Part shown: positions 1 through 7,491 of the stretch, piece by piece
How the letters are laid out: the number at the start of each line of letters is the position of its first letter
Numbering within the stretch: position 1 is the stretch's first letter
Assembly: GCA_016873095.1 (NCBI GenBank)
Contig: VGYC01000014.1
Coordinates: 1-64,000 of the forward strand
Origin: Planctomycetota bacterium
GTDB lineage: Bacteria; Planctomycetota; Planctomycetia; Gemmatales; Gemmataceae
DNA: 64,000 nucleotides
Direction: 5' to 3'
Notes under the pieces: generated by a model
What the model saw: the letters and a program-made list of their open reading frames with translations, nothing else
Databases searched by the model: none
Told to the model about the DNA's origin: nothing
Program-made: the position numbers and the translations under genes

Positions 1-135
1 CGGGACCATCACCGCCATGCGGTAAAACGGGCCTGCTTCGGCAGACCCATCATAGGCTCGACCGGAGCCTTTTATATTGACCTGCATCGGGGCACGCCTC
101 GTCGGTCTGAGGCGAAGCCTCGCTAGGAAACTACC
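1..135. other. Window edge and leader of the DUF1501 gene
   Basis: Two plus-strand frames are open from the window edge. One closes with TAA at 23-25 and the other with TAG at 124-126, so the end of an upstream plus-strand gene may lie here, but neither tail is recognisable. A short perfect hairpin (GAGGC, loop GAA, GCCTC at 109-121) sits just before the next start codon. Planctomycete DUF1501 genes often follow a DUF1553/DUF1549 gene; that is background knowledge, not something seen here. Confidence 0.25.
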
Positions 136-1527
136 ATGCTCGAATGGCTGAGCAAGCCGTTTCTGCATCGTGGCCGCTGGTCGCGGCGGGCGCTGCTGCG
201 CGCGGGCGCGGTCGGCGTAGGTGGGCTGATGCTGCCGCGTCTGCCAGCCTCCCAGTCAGCCGCGCCGCGCCGTCGGTGTGCCAGCCGCTGCATTTTTGTT
301 TTTCTCAACGGTGGACAGTCGCAGCTGGACACCTTTGACATGAAGCCTTTGGCCCCGTCCGGGGTGCGCGGGCCGTATCGTTCGATCGCCACCAGCGTTC
401 CCGGTCTGTCCATCTGCGAAAAACTGCCCCGGCTGGCCCAGTGGATGCACAAGGTTGCCGTGATTCGCTCGATGACGCACAATCTCAGCGCCCATAACTC
501 GAGCGCCGCATACGCGTTGAGCGGGCGTTCTCCCGGATCGGACGCCGCCATCGCGCCAACGGCGACCGATCATCCGACGTTCGGGTCGGTTGTCGCCCGG
601 CTGTCGCCGCCACAGACACTCCCTCCCTTCGTGCTGACCCCGACCTATCTTTTTGACATGGGCTTCCCGACGCCCAGCGCGGGAGGCGGATGGTTGGGAC
701 GCTCATTCGATCCGTTTCCGGTGGTCCGCAATCAGATGATGTCGGCTTCACCAGTCTGGACCGGAGAACTGCCGGTCCCCAGCGGCATGAATTTGACTGC
801 CGACATGACCTCACTCCGGGTGCGGCATCGAGAAGCCCTGCGCTGTCGATTATCCGCGGGCAACGCCGCCGAGGCAGCGCACGACGAGCATCGGCGTCGC
901 GCCATGGAACTGATCCTGTCCCCAGAGGCACAGAGCGCTTTCGATCTGTCTCGGGAACCGGCCTCGGTTCGCGACCGTTATGGCCGCTTTGAGATGGGGC
1001 AGGTGTTGCTGCTGGCGCGGCGGATGATCGAAGCCGGCGTCCGGTTCGTAACCGCCAATGCCGTCTCCAATCCACCCAGCACCAGGCTGTCGGCGTTTCA
1101 GATCTGGGACACTCACTTCGATCACTTTCGGCTCTACGACAGCCACCTGTTGCCCGAGTTCGATCAGGCCCTGTCGGCACTGTTGGGCGATCTTGCCGAT
1201 CGTGGCTTGCTCGACGACACGTTGGTACTGGTCATGGGGGAGTTCGGGCGCACTCCGCGTATCAACAATGCTGATGGTGGTGGCCGAGATCACTGGTCGC
1301 GCGCCTATTCGGCGCTGCTCGCCGGTGGTCCGATCCGCGGCGGCATCATCCACGGTCGAACCGATGCCGTTGCCGGCGAGGTAAGGGACTTTCCGGTCCG
1401 ACCCGACGACCTGGCGGCCACGCTTTACAAATCCCTCGGCATTCCCCACGACACGATGCTGCACGACCTCCGCCAGCGGCCCCACCGCATCGCCGAGGGC
1501 GAGCCGGTTCGCGCCTTGTTCGGCTGA
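136..1527 (+). CDS. DUF1501 domain-containing protein, Tat-exported
   Basis: 463-residue member of the DUF1501 family, an abundant planctomycete family distantly related to sulfatase/alkaline-phosphatase-fold hydrolases and of undefined substrate. The N-terminus carries a twin-arginine signal (WSRRALLRAGAVGVGG, about residues 15-30), so export in folded form is likely. The family hallmark near the C-terminus is visible: GEFGRTPRINNADGGGRDHW at about residue 370-390. Before it come LNGGQSQLDTFDMKP (about 58-72) and repeated His/Asp-rich segments that could bind metal. The start ATG is the first in frame, though no strong ribosome binding site is seen. It converges with the TPP enzyme gene, with only about 30 bases between the stops. 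DUF1501 genes usually sit beside a DUF1553/PSCyt gene; here that partner, if present, lies outside the window. Confidence 0.9.
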   Translation: MLEWLSKPFLHRGRWSRRALLRAGAVGVGGLMLPRLPASQSAAPRRRCASRCIFVFLNGGQSQLDTFDMKPLAPSGVRGPYRSIATSVPGLSICEKLPRLAQWMHKVAVIRSMTHNLSAHNSSAAYALSGRSPGSDAAIAPTATDHPTFGSVVARLSPPQTLPPFVLTPTYLFDMGFPTPSAGGGWLGRSFDPFPVVRNQMMSASPVWTGELPVPSGMNLTADMTSLRVRHREALRCRLSAGNAAEAAHDEHRRRAMELILSPEAQSAFDLSREPASVRDRYGRFEMGQVLLLARRMIEAGVRFVTANAVSNPPSTRLSAFQIWDTHFDHFRLYDSHLLPEFDQALSALLGDLADRGLLDDTLVLVMGEFGRTPRINNADGGGRDHWSRAYSALLAGGPIRGGIIHGRTDAVAGEVRDFPVRPDDLAATLYKSLGIPHDTMLHDLRQRPHRIAEGEPVRALFG

Positions 1528-1559
1528 GGCAAAAGGCCAGGCCAGCACGCGCTGGTCGC

Positions 1560-2138
1560 TTAACCGGGCAGTTCGAGGGCCGCTTGCAAGCGCGCGATCT
1601 GCTCGCTCATGGGCCGCGGCGGCTTCGGCGTCTGCTGGCCCAGCCGGCCCTCGATCTTGAGCCAGATGACGGCTGGGCCGGGGCCGGCCAAGGCTTCGGC
1701 AGCGCCCGCTTGCCAGGAGTCGTGATTGTCGAAGGAATAGACGCGGCGGATGCCGGCGCCGCGCGCCAGCTCGGCAAAGTCTGCATGGCCGACGCCGGCG
1801 TGCGGCTGCCCGCCGGTCACCTCATACAGGCCGTTGTCGAGAATCAGCAGGTGGATGTTGGCCGGATGGTTGGCGAGCGTGATCAGGCTGCCGAGGTTCA
1901 TGAGCATGCAGCCGTCGCCGTTGAGGACGATGACGCCGCGCTCGGGGCGGGCCAGGGCGATGCCCAGCCCCAGGTCGGGAGCATGCCCCATCGCCGATGG
2001 TATGAAGTGAAAGTCGAGTGGCGAATCGGACAGCGCGGCCCAGGTCGGGACGGCGCTCATGGTCGTGACGACCACGCGGTTGTTGCGGTGACGCTTCACG
2101 ATCTCCAGGGCTTGTTGTTGCGTCATCATGAGGTTCAT
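1560..2138 (-). CDS. TPP-dependent decarboxylase, beta (TPP-binding) subunit
   Basis: 192-residue C-terminal-type thiamine-pyrophosphate subunit, like the beta subunit of sulfopyruvate decarboxylase (ComE) or the C-terminal half of phosphonopyruvate decarboxylase. The TPP/Mg motif is GDGCMLMNLGSL beginning at residue 74 and ending with LDN at about 100-102. AMGHAPDLGLGIALARP (49-65) is also typical of this group. The reading frame is open further upstream, but the start chosen overlaps the stop of the alpha-subunit gene as ATGA (2135-2138), the classic arrangement for translational coupling. Other ATGs lie 9 and 12 bases downstream. The substrate, probably a 3-phosphono- or 3-sulfo-pyruvate-like 2-oxoacid, cannot be decided from sequence; no comA/B/C or phosphoenolpyruvate mutase gene is nearby. 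Confidence 0.85.
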   Translation of the reverse strand: MNLMMTQQQALEIVKRHRNNRVVVTTMSAVPTWAALSDSPLDFHFIPSAMGHAPDLGLGIALARPERGVIVLNGDGCMLMNLGSLITLANHPANIHLLILDNGLYEVTGGQPHAGVGHADFAELARGAGIRRVYSFDNHDSWQAGAAEALAGPGPAVIWLKIEGRLGQQTPKPPRPMSEQIARLQAALELPG

Positions 2139-2629
2139 TCCGCCACAAGGACGGCGCCCGGCCGTCTTTCCGCCTGGGCCTGCCGATACGCCGCCGCCAG
2201 GTCGGCCGCCGTGTGCCGTTCCTCGAAGACGACGTACGGAATCTGCCAGGCTCGCAGGATCGGCTCGGTGAATACCGGACAGGAATCGTTGCTCTTGCCT
2301 TGCCGATGGGCATAGTAGCTGCGCACGCCGACGAGCATGAAGATCGGCAGCTTGAGGTCGTGGACGGCGTTGCGCAGGGCGTCGCCGGCCTCGAAGAGGC
2401 CCGTGCACTGGATGAAGATGACCGGCTTCTTGCCGCCGAGGACAAGCCCGGCCGCCAGCGCGAACGCCTCGCCCTCGCGGCACACGCGCAAGAGCGTCGG
2501 CCGCTGACTACCACTCAGGGCCGGTTCCCAGCTCCCCAGCACGCTATCGGGCACCCAGATGACATGGCTGACTCCGCAATCCTCGAGCGCGGCAGCCACG
2601 GAGGGACCATCCAGCATGAGGTGCTCCAT
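2135..2629 (-). CDS. TPP-dependent decarboxylase, alpha (pyrimidine-binding) subunit
   Basis: 164-residue N-terminal-type TPP domain, like ComD (sulfopyruvate decarboxylase alpha). The conserved glutamate that activates the TPP pyrimidine lies in CREGEAFALAAGL (about residues 50-62), followed by KKPVIFIQCTGLFEAGDALR. With the overlapping beta gene it would form the alpha/beta enzyme that other bacteria encode as one chain of about 370 residues. ATG 2629 is the longest start; an internal ATG at 2617 is preceded by GGAG at good spacing and may be the true one. It follows the Uma2 gene with a 66-base gap, so it probably belongs to the same minus-strand transcription unit. Confidence 0.83.
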   Translation of the reverse strand: MEHLMLDGPSVAAALEDCGVSHVIWVPDSVLGSWEPALSGSQRPTLLRVCREGEAFALAAGLVLGGKKPVIFIQCTGLFEAGDALRNAVHDLKLPIFMLVGVRSYYAHRQGKSNDSCPVFTEPILRAWQIPYVVFEERHTAADLAAAYRQAQAERRPGAVLVAE

Positions 2630-2695
2630 CTACCTGTTTACGTTTCGCGCTCGCGTGGCCCATGCGGCGCATGGGAGCACAAGGCAAGCAACATT

Positions 2696-3304
2696 TCACG
2701 GCAATATCCTCGCCACCTCGATTCGGCCCAGTTCCGTGCCGTCAAGGAATAGCGGAATGGCCTGATCTGGCGTGTAAACTCGCACTTGACGATAACCGGG
2801 CGCCGAGTCGGGACCGGATGGCTCGCTGTGAAATTCGACACGGCGCTCCGGCAGGTTCACGATCCAGTAATAGGGGATGCGGGCAACGGCGAACAACGGC
2901 CCTTTGACGTTGCGGTCGTTCGCCAGGCTGGTGTCGGCGACCTCGACCAGCATGCCGATGTCCGCGGCCGTGGGGTGGGTTGTCGAGTAACGCCCGCGCG
3001 GGCCGCGCACGGCGGCGATGTCCGGCTCCGGCTCGCTATCGACCATTGTGATCGCCGACTGCACTCGCAAAAACCAGTCCGCGGGAAGAAATGGGCTCAT
3101 TTCGCCCACAAGCAGATCGATGGCCGAATCGTGCGTGGGATTGTGCGGCATCTTTGGTACGATCCATCCTTCGAGCAACTCGACCCGTTGATCCTCGCGC
3201 AGCACGCCCGTCTGAATCATGCGATGGTACTGCTCCACCGTAAACCGGATCGGCAGCGTAGCGGCGCCGAGAGTGCCAAGATTGAATGTCGAAGCCAGTG
3301 CCAT
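2696..3304 (-). CDS. Uma2 family endonuclease-like protein
   Basis: 202-residue member of the Uma2/DUF820 family, a PD-(D/E)XK restriction-endonuclease-like fold that is hugely expanded in planctomycetes and cyanobacteria and whose physiological role is unknown. Visible family features are TVEQYHRMIQTGVL, RVELLEGWIVPKMP, the EPEPDIAAVRG segment carrying the putative catalytic Asp, LVEVADTSLANDR (Glu) and IPYYWIVNLPERRVE. The start lies two bases from the stop of the upstream haem protein. A ribosome binding site (GGAAGGGAAG) lies inside the end of that gene, so the two are probably translationally linked. Confidence 0.88.
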   Translation of the reverse strand: MALASTFNLGTLGAATLPIRFTVEQYHRMIQTGVLREDQRVELLEGWIVPKMPHNPTHDSAIDLLVGEMSPFLPADWFLRVQSAITMVDSEPEPDIAAVRGPRGRYSTTHPTAADIGMLVEVADTSLANDRNVKGPLFAVARIPYYWIVNLPERRVEFHSEPSGPDSAPGYRQVRVYTPDQAIPLFLDGTELGRIEVARILP

Positions 3305-3306
3305 GA

Positions 3307-6300
3307 TTAGTTCTTCCCTTCCGGATATCGCAGCCTCCGCTCCGGATCGAGCAGCCGTGCGTATACGGCGTTGCCGGTGTCTCGGCAGTCGGCCTGGATG
3401 ACGAGCGTGTTAGCGCCCGGCTGCAGTTCGACATCGATACCGGCCTGGTCCGGATTCGGTGGACCGGCGCCTGGTTGCCCAGAGTAGATTCTCTTGCCGT
3501 TGAGCCAGATCTGCAAGGGCTGTGCGGCGCCGACCAGCAGGCGGGTCGTCATTTTCGCGGGCGCTTCGACATCGGCTGCCACGAAAAGAATTTCGCCCTT
3601 CTTGCTGGAGGCCAGCGGGATCCGGCCGGCCGGGCCGACCGCCGGCCAGGTCCACACCGCGCTCGACGTATCCGGCTTCGCCGGATCGACGGTCGCGCTG
3701 TCTCTCTTCATGGGGCGGGAGATGGCCACCTCGGTGAGGAACGGATGCGCCATCGTGTAGCGGATCAGGTCGCGGAAATCCTGGGCCGTCATGTTGTTGG
3801 CCAGCCCCTCGGGCATGATCGACTTGTCCTGCACCTGCACCTTGCCGTCAATGTTCTTTTTGAGAATCACCTTGTGGACGTCGTTCTCGCCCTTGAGGGT
3901 GATGGACTTGTCGTCCTCGGCGAGGAGCAGGCCGGTCTCGATGCGGCCGTTCTTGAGTTCGACGATGCGCGTGTAGTACGGCTGGCCGACGACGCGGTTG
4001 GGGTCAAGGATGTTGGCAAGCAGATACTCGATGTCGCGGGCGGCGCCGTCGAGATTGGGGCCGACCTCGTGCCCCCGGCCGTCGAACTTGTGGCACTTGG
4101 CGCACTGGTTGTCGAAGACCTTGCGGCCACGCTCGAATGACCCGCGACCGGCGTGCAGTTCGCCGCGCATCCGGTCGATCAGTGCCTGCAGGTCGGCCGG
4201 CGTCTTGCGAAAGTGTCCCCAGACTTTCTCGACCTGCCCAACCAGTTGCTGATCCTTGAAAGCCAGGATGCGCAGGATGTGGTTGTCGTGCAGGTCGCGG
4301 CGCGGGACCGCCTTCTTGCCGACCGCGGCGAGCAACTCCTTGGCCCAGGGCTTGCGGCCGGTGAGCAGCGTCACCCCCTCCGCCCGCACGCGCTCCGGCA
4401 ACGCTTTCCACCTGGCCAGCAGATCGCGCGCAACCTCAGGCTGTTCGTAGGAGCCAAGCGCCCGGCAGGCTTCCACGCGAACGTCGATCCTGTCATCATG
4501 CGCGACCAGTTCCTGCAAGACTTTCAAGCCCCCTGGCGGATGCGACAGGGCCAGGTCGTGGATGGCCTCGATGCGGGCAGCTTGCGCCTTCTTCGCATCG
4601 GCGGCGATGGCCAGGGCGCGGGCGATGGCCTCCGGGTCCTGGAAGTTGACGGCCAGCCGGCGAGCCAGCTCGCCGACACGCGGGTCAGCGTCCTTGCCCA
4701 GCTCGGCGAAGACGCGCTTCCACGACGGCGGCTGCTGTTCCTTGCGGTTCTTGAGTGCGAGGACAAGCGCGTCGAGACACTGCCGGCGGACGGCCGAGTC
4801 CTGCACCGCGGCCAGGAAATCGACGCATGCCTCCAGCTCGTCAATGTCGTGCGTGGCCGCCAGCCGGCGCATGACGCGCGGTGCGATGTCCCTGGCAGTG
4901 AGTGCGTTGCCGACGACGTTGCTCTTGAGCCACGACATGCTCTCCGAGCGCTGTGCGATGACGCAGGGCTCGTAAGCAAGCCAGATCATGAGTGGGATGA
5001 ACGGGTCCTTCGCGTCCTCGGTCCGCTTCATCAGGTTATGCAGGAGCGGCAGGCGGTCCTGCTTCCTGAGGCGTTGCGCGGTGCTGGCGAGTTGCAGGCG
5101 GACTTGCGGAGCGGGGTCGTCGCTCGCCAGACGCGTCATCTCTTGCAAGTGTGCATCCTGGACCTGGTTCGCTTCACCGAGGAATCGAATCGTCCACGAG
5201 CGAAACCAGGGGTTGGCGTGCTTGAGTCCCTTGACCGCAATCCTGGAATCGAAGGCTCCGACGGCGTACAGTCCCCACAGACCGCGCAGCGCATGACGTT
5301 CCAGCTTGGAGCCGAACGCCAGGTCGCGCAGAAGAGACGCCACGCCCGGATCCTGGCGCTCGCTCAATAGTCGGAGTGCGGTGCGATAGCGGTATGGATT
5401 GTCATCGGTCAGCAGCGTCACGAGTTCCTTTGTGTTGAGCTTGCCGAGGTCTCGCGGCGGCGACGCCTTCGCTCCCTTGCGCTGGATCTTGTAAATCCGC
5501 CCGTGCGTCTTGTCCCAACTCTCGGGATGCGCCTGGTGGCAGGGGTTCTGGTCGTGCCAGTCGATGACGTAGATCGAGCCATCGGGTCCCCAGCGGATAT
5601 TGATTGGCCGAAAGTTCTTGTCGCCGGAGACGGCGAAGTCCGGCGCGTGGCCGGCAATGAACGTCGAACCGTTAGGCCGCAGCACGTCGCGCTTGATCGA
5701 GCAGCCGTGAATGCTGCCCATGATGAGACTGCCGCGCAACGGCTCGGGGACGTGGTCGCCTTCCAGGACCAGCAGGCCGGCGTGGGCCCAGCCGCTCTCC
5801 TTGTGATGGACGTGATCGCAAGCCTCGTTCAAGAGGCCGAAGGCGTAGGGATTGAAGCTGCCGCCGGCCTGCCGTTTGTACGTGCCGCCGGGGACCATGT
5901 GAAACAGGTGCGGGATGACGCAGCAGGCCAGGAAGCACTGCCCGCGCGAGTCGAAGTCCATGCCCCAGGGATTGCTGGTCCCTTCGGCGAAGATATCGAA
6001 CTTCTTGGCCGGCACATCATAGCGCCACACCGCGGCGTTCAGCTTGACGCCGTCGACATCGGAGTGCGTGAAGACGCCGTGCAGGCCGTAGAGCTTGCTG
6101 TCCGGCCCCCACTGGAGCGTGTTCAGCGTCTCGTGCGTGTCCTGGCTGCCGAAGCCCTTCAGAAGAATCTCCTGCTTGTCGCACTTGCCGGCGTTTTTGG
6201 TGTCGCTGAGGAAGAAGAGGTAGGGAGCAGCGCCGAGGAAGACGCCGCCGTGGCCGACCTCGATGCCGCTGGCCAGGTCCCAGCCGATGGGCAGGTCCTT

Positions 6301-6663
6301 GCCCTCGGCCCAGGTGGTGACCTTGTCGGCCTTGCCGTCGCCGTCCGTGTCCTCGAGAATCTTGATGCGGTCGCGCGGCTTTTGACCCTTGGGCGTTCGC
6401 CGCGGATACTCGAAGTTCTCGACCACCCACAGCCGGCCACGCTCATCCACCGTGAACGCAATGGGATTGACGATGTCCGGCTCGGCAGCGAAGACCTTCA
6501 CTTCCCAGCCGGGCAGCAGCTTGAAGCGCTTCGCGCATTCTTCCGCGTTGAGATACGGCTGGCCGGACGGCTTGGTATTGACGAAGCCGAACTCGCGCTG
6601 GGCGAACGCGGTGGAAATGACGGCAAGGAAAACGCAGCCCGTGGAGAGTAGTCGATGCAACAT
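3307..6663 (-). CDS. PVC-type haem-binding CxxCH protein with HEAT repeats (membrane-bound dehydrogenase family)
   Basis: 1118-residue exported protein with a Sec signal peptide at 1-21. Residues about 40-400 form a six-bladed sugar/sorbosone-dehydrogenase-like propeller (AFTVDERGRLWVVENFEYP, IEVGHGGVFLGAAPYLFFL, GPDGSIYVIDWHDQNP). A HEAT-repeat stretch follows (about 410-800). A single cytochrome c motif CAKCH lies in the segment FERGRKVFDNQCAKCHKFDG at about 845-865, followed by the planctomycete-type tail (VGPNLDGAARDIEYLLANIL). The last about 120 residues look like a carbohydrate-binding beta-sandwich. Family knowledge points to periplasmic oxidation of sugars or alcohols with electrons passed to c-type haem; the substrate is unknown. 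It is the first gene of a minus-strand run continuing into Uma2 and the TPP decarboxylase. Confidence 0.92.
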   Translation of the reverse strand: MLHRLLSTGCVFLAVISTAFAQREFGFVNTKPSGQPYLNAEECAKRFKLLPGWEVKVFAAEPDIVNPIAFTVDERGRLWVVENFEYPRRTPKGQKPRDRIKILEDTDGDGKADKVTTWAEGKDLPIGWDLASGIEVGHGGVFLGAAPYLFFLSDTKNAGKCDKQEILLKGFGSQDTHETLNTLQWGPDSKLYGLHGVFTHSDVDGVKLNAAVWRYDVPAKKFDIFAEGTSNPWGMDFDSRGQCFLACCVIPHLFHMVPGGTYKRQAGGSFNPYAFGLLNEACDHVHHKESGWAHAGLLVLEGDHVPEPLRGSLIMGSIHGCSIKRDVLRPNGSTFIAGHAPDFAVSGDKNFRPINIRWGPDGSIYVIDWHDQNPCHQAHPESWDKTHGRIYKIQRKGAKASPPRDLGKLNTKELVTLLTDDNPYRYRTALRLLSERQDPGVASLLRDLAFGSKLERHALRGLWGLYAVGAFDSRIAVKGLKHANPWFRSWTIRFLGEANQVQDAHLQEMTRLASDDPAPQVRLQLASTAQRLRKQDRLPLLHNLMKRTEDAKDPFIPLMIWLAYEPCVIAQRSESMSWLKSNVVGNALTARDIAPRVMRRLAATHDIDELEACVDFLAAVQDSAVRRQCLDALVLALKNRKEQQPPSWKRVFAELGKDADPRVGELARRLAVNFQDPEAIARALAIAADAKKAQAARIEAIHDLALSHPPGGLKVLQELVAHDDRIDVRVEACRALGSYEQPEVARDLLARWKALPERVRAEGVTLLTGRKPWAKELLAAVGKKAVPRRDLHDNHILRILAFKDQQLVGQVEKVWGHFRKTPADLQALIDRMRGELHAGRGSFERGRKVFDNQCAKCHKFDGRGHEVGPNLDGAARDIEYLLANILDPNRVVGQPYYTRIVELKNGRIETGLLLAEDDKSITLKGENDVHKVILKKNIDGKVQVQDKSIMPEGLANNMTAQDFRDLIRYTMAHPFLTEVAISRPMKRDSATVDPAKPDTSSAVWTWPAVGPAGRIPLASSKKGEILFVAADVEAPAKMTTRLLVGAAQPLQIWLNGKRIYSGQPGAGPPNPDQAGIDVELQPGANTLVIQADCRDTGNAVYARLLDPERRLRYPEGKN

Positions 6664-6945
6664 GGGTCGCCTCGGAGTAGCGGCGGGTGACGTACCTTGC
6701 TATGGTATGGACAGGCGCGGAACTGCGGCATGAGTGCGCTTCCCAACCACCGACAGGCGACGCGCTGCGGATTCGTTGCGTTGCTACCCCCCTCTGTGCA
6801 CCCCGGCAACGAATCCGCGGTGACGGCCGCGTGGCATAAGACTAATGGCGTCAACCGTTTACTTCATTCGCTGGCCATGGAATTCATTGCCAGGGTGGGG
6901 CGTACATCGTGCCGAATCGTCGTGGTCGTAGACAGACGTTCGTCG
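6664..6945. repeat. Intergenic region with inverted-repeat element (family E)
   Basis: No gene is seen in this interval. It contains a perfect 11-base inverted repeat, GGATTCGTTGC at 6769-6779 and GCAACGAATCC at 6806-6816, enclosing a C-rich spacer. A close relative (GATTCATTGC, similar C-rich spacer, GCAACGAATC) occurs at 60298-60343, so this is a dispersed palindromic element and not a private terminator. Confidence 0.6.
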
Positions 6946-7290
6946 CTATCGTGATTCCCGGTCCAGGATTTCCGCTTCGTGATTCTGCAGATACTTCTGA
7001 ACCAGGCTCCAATTCCTACTGCTAATCGACCAAAGCGCGCAATCAAGACGATGCCAGAGTGCGAAGGTCTCGTCAGAAAAACCTTCGACGAGGGTGTTGC
7101 GCTGCTCCCAGTCCTTCGGCACCTGCCCACCTGGGAACACGTTAACGGCGCACGAAAGAATCTCGTGCACGTCAGCGACGGGGCGACACGACCAGACCCA
7201 GGCAAGATCAAGTACGCAAGCGATAGGGTCGTGGCTGTGGGGCATTTCCCGGAGATAGTCCGGATGCCATGGCATGAGTCTATCTATCAT
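6946..7290 (-). CDS. Hypothetical protein, 114 aa
   Basis: No family recognised. The product is a soluble, Trp-rich protein (segments DLAWVWSCRPVADVHEI, FALWHRLDCALWSISSRNW) with normal protein-like composition and an acidic C-terminus, unlike the Arg/Pro-rich shadow frames around it. It starts at an ATG without an obvious ribosome binding site. It stands alone on the minus strand, between the large haem protein and the membrane protein genes. It could be a small accessory-region gene; I cannot assign a function. Confidence 0.45.
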   Translation of the reverse strand: MIDRLMPWHPDYLREMPHSHDPIACVLDLAWVWSCRPVADVHEILSCAVNVFPGGQVPKDWEQRNTLVEGFSDETFALWHRLDCALWSISSRNWSLVQKYLQNHEAEILDRESR

Positions 7291-7491
7291 ACTCTTAAGG
7301 GCTCAGGTCAAGCCTTTCAAGCATTCAAGACGCTCAACTCGGCAGAACCTATATCGTCCGGCAATTGTCAACCTACGGCCTGGAACGCAGACCGCTCTCG
7401 CTCAGCAAATCGACGCACCATGTCTGCTCAGGTTCGGTCATGGTTGCGGGAGGTGGGCCATCGTTAGGCGGACTGCGTCGCCTGAAACGGC
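7291..7491. other. Intergenic spacer, nothing recognised
   Basis: About 200 bases of lower GC than the surrounding genes, lying between two minus-strand genes. I see no convincing coding frame, structured RNA or repeat here. Any promoter of the 114-aa gene would lie in its left half (the side nearest 7291). Confidence 0.4.

Noticed and set aside
4153-6651. Long plus-strand open frames opposite the PVC haem protein
   Set aside because: Shadow frames. The minus frame carries a signal peptide, propeller motifs and CAKCH.
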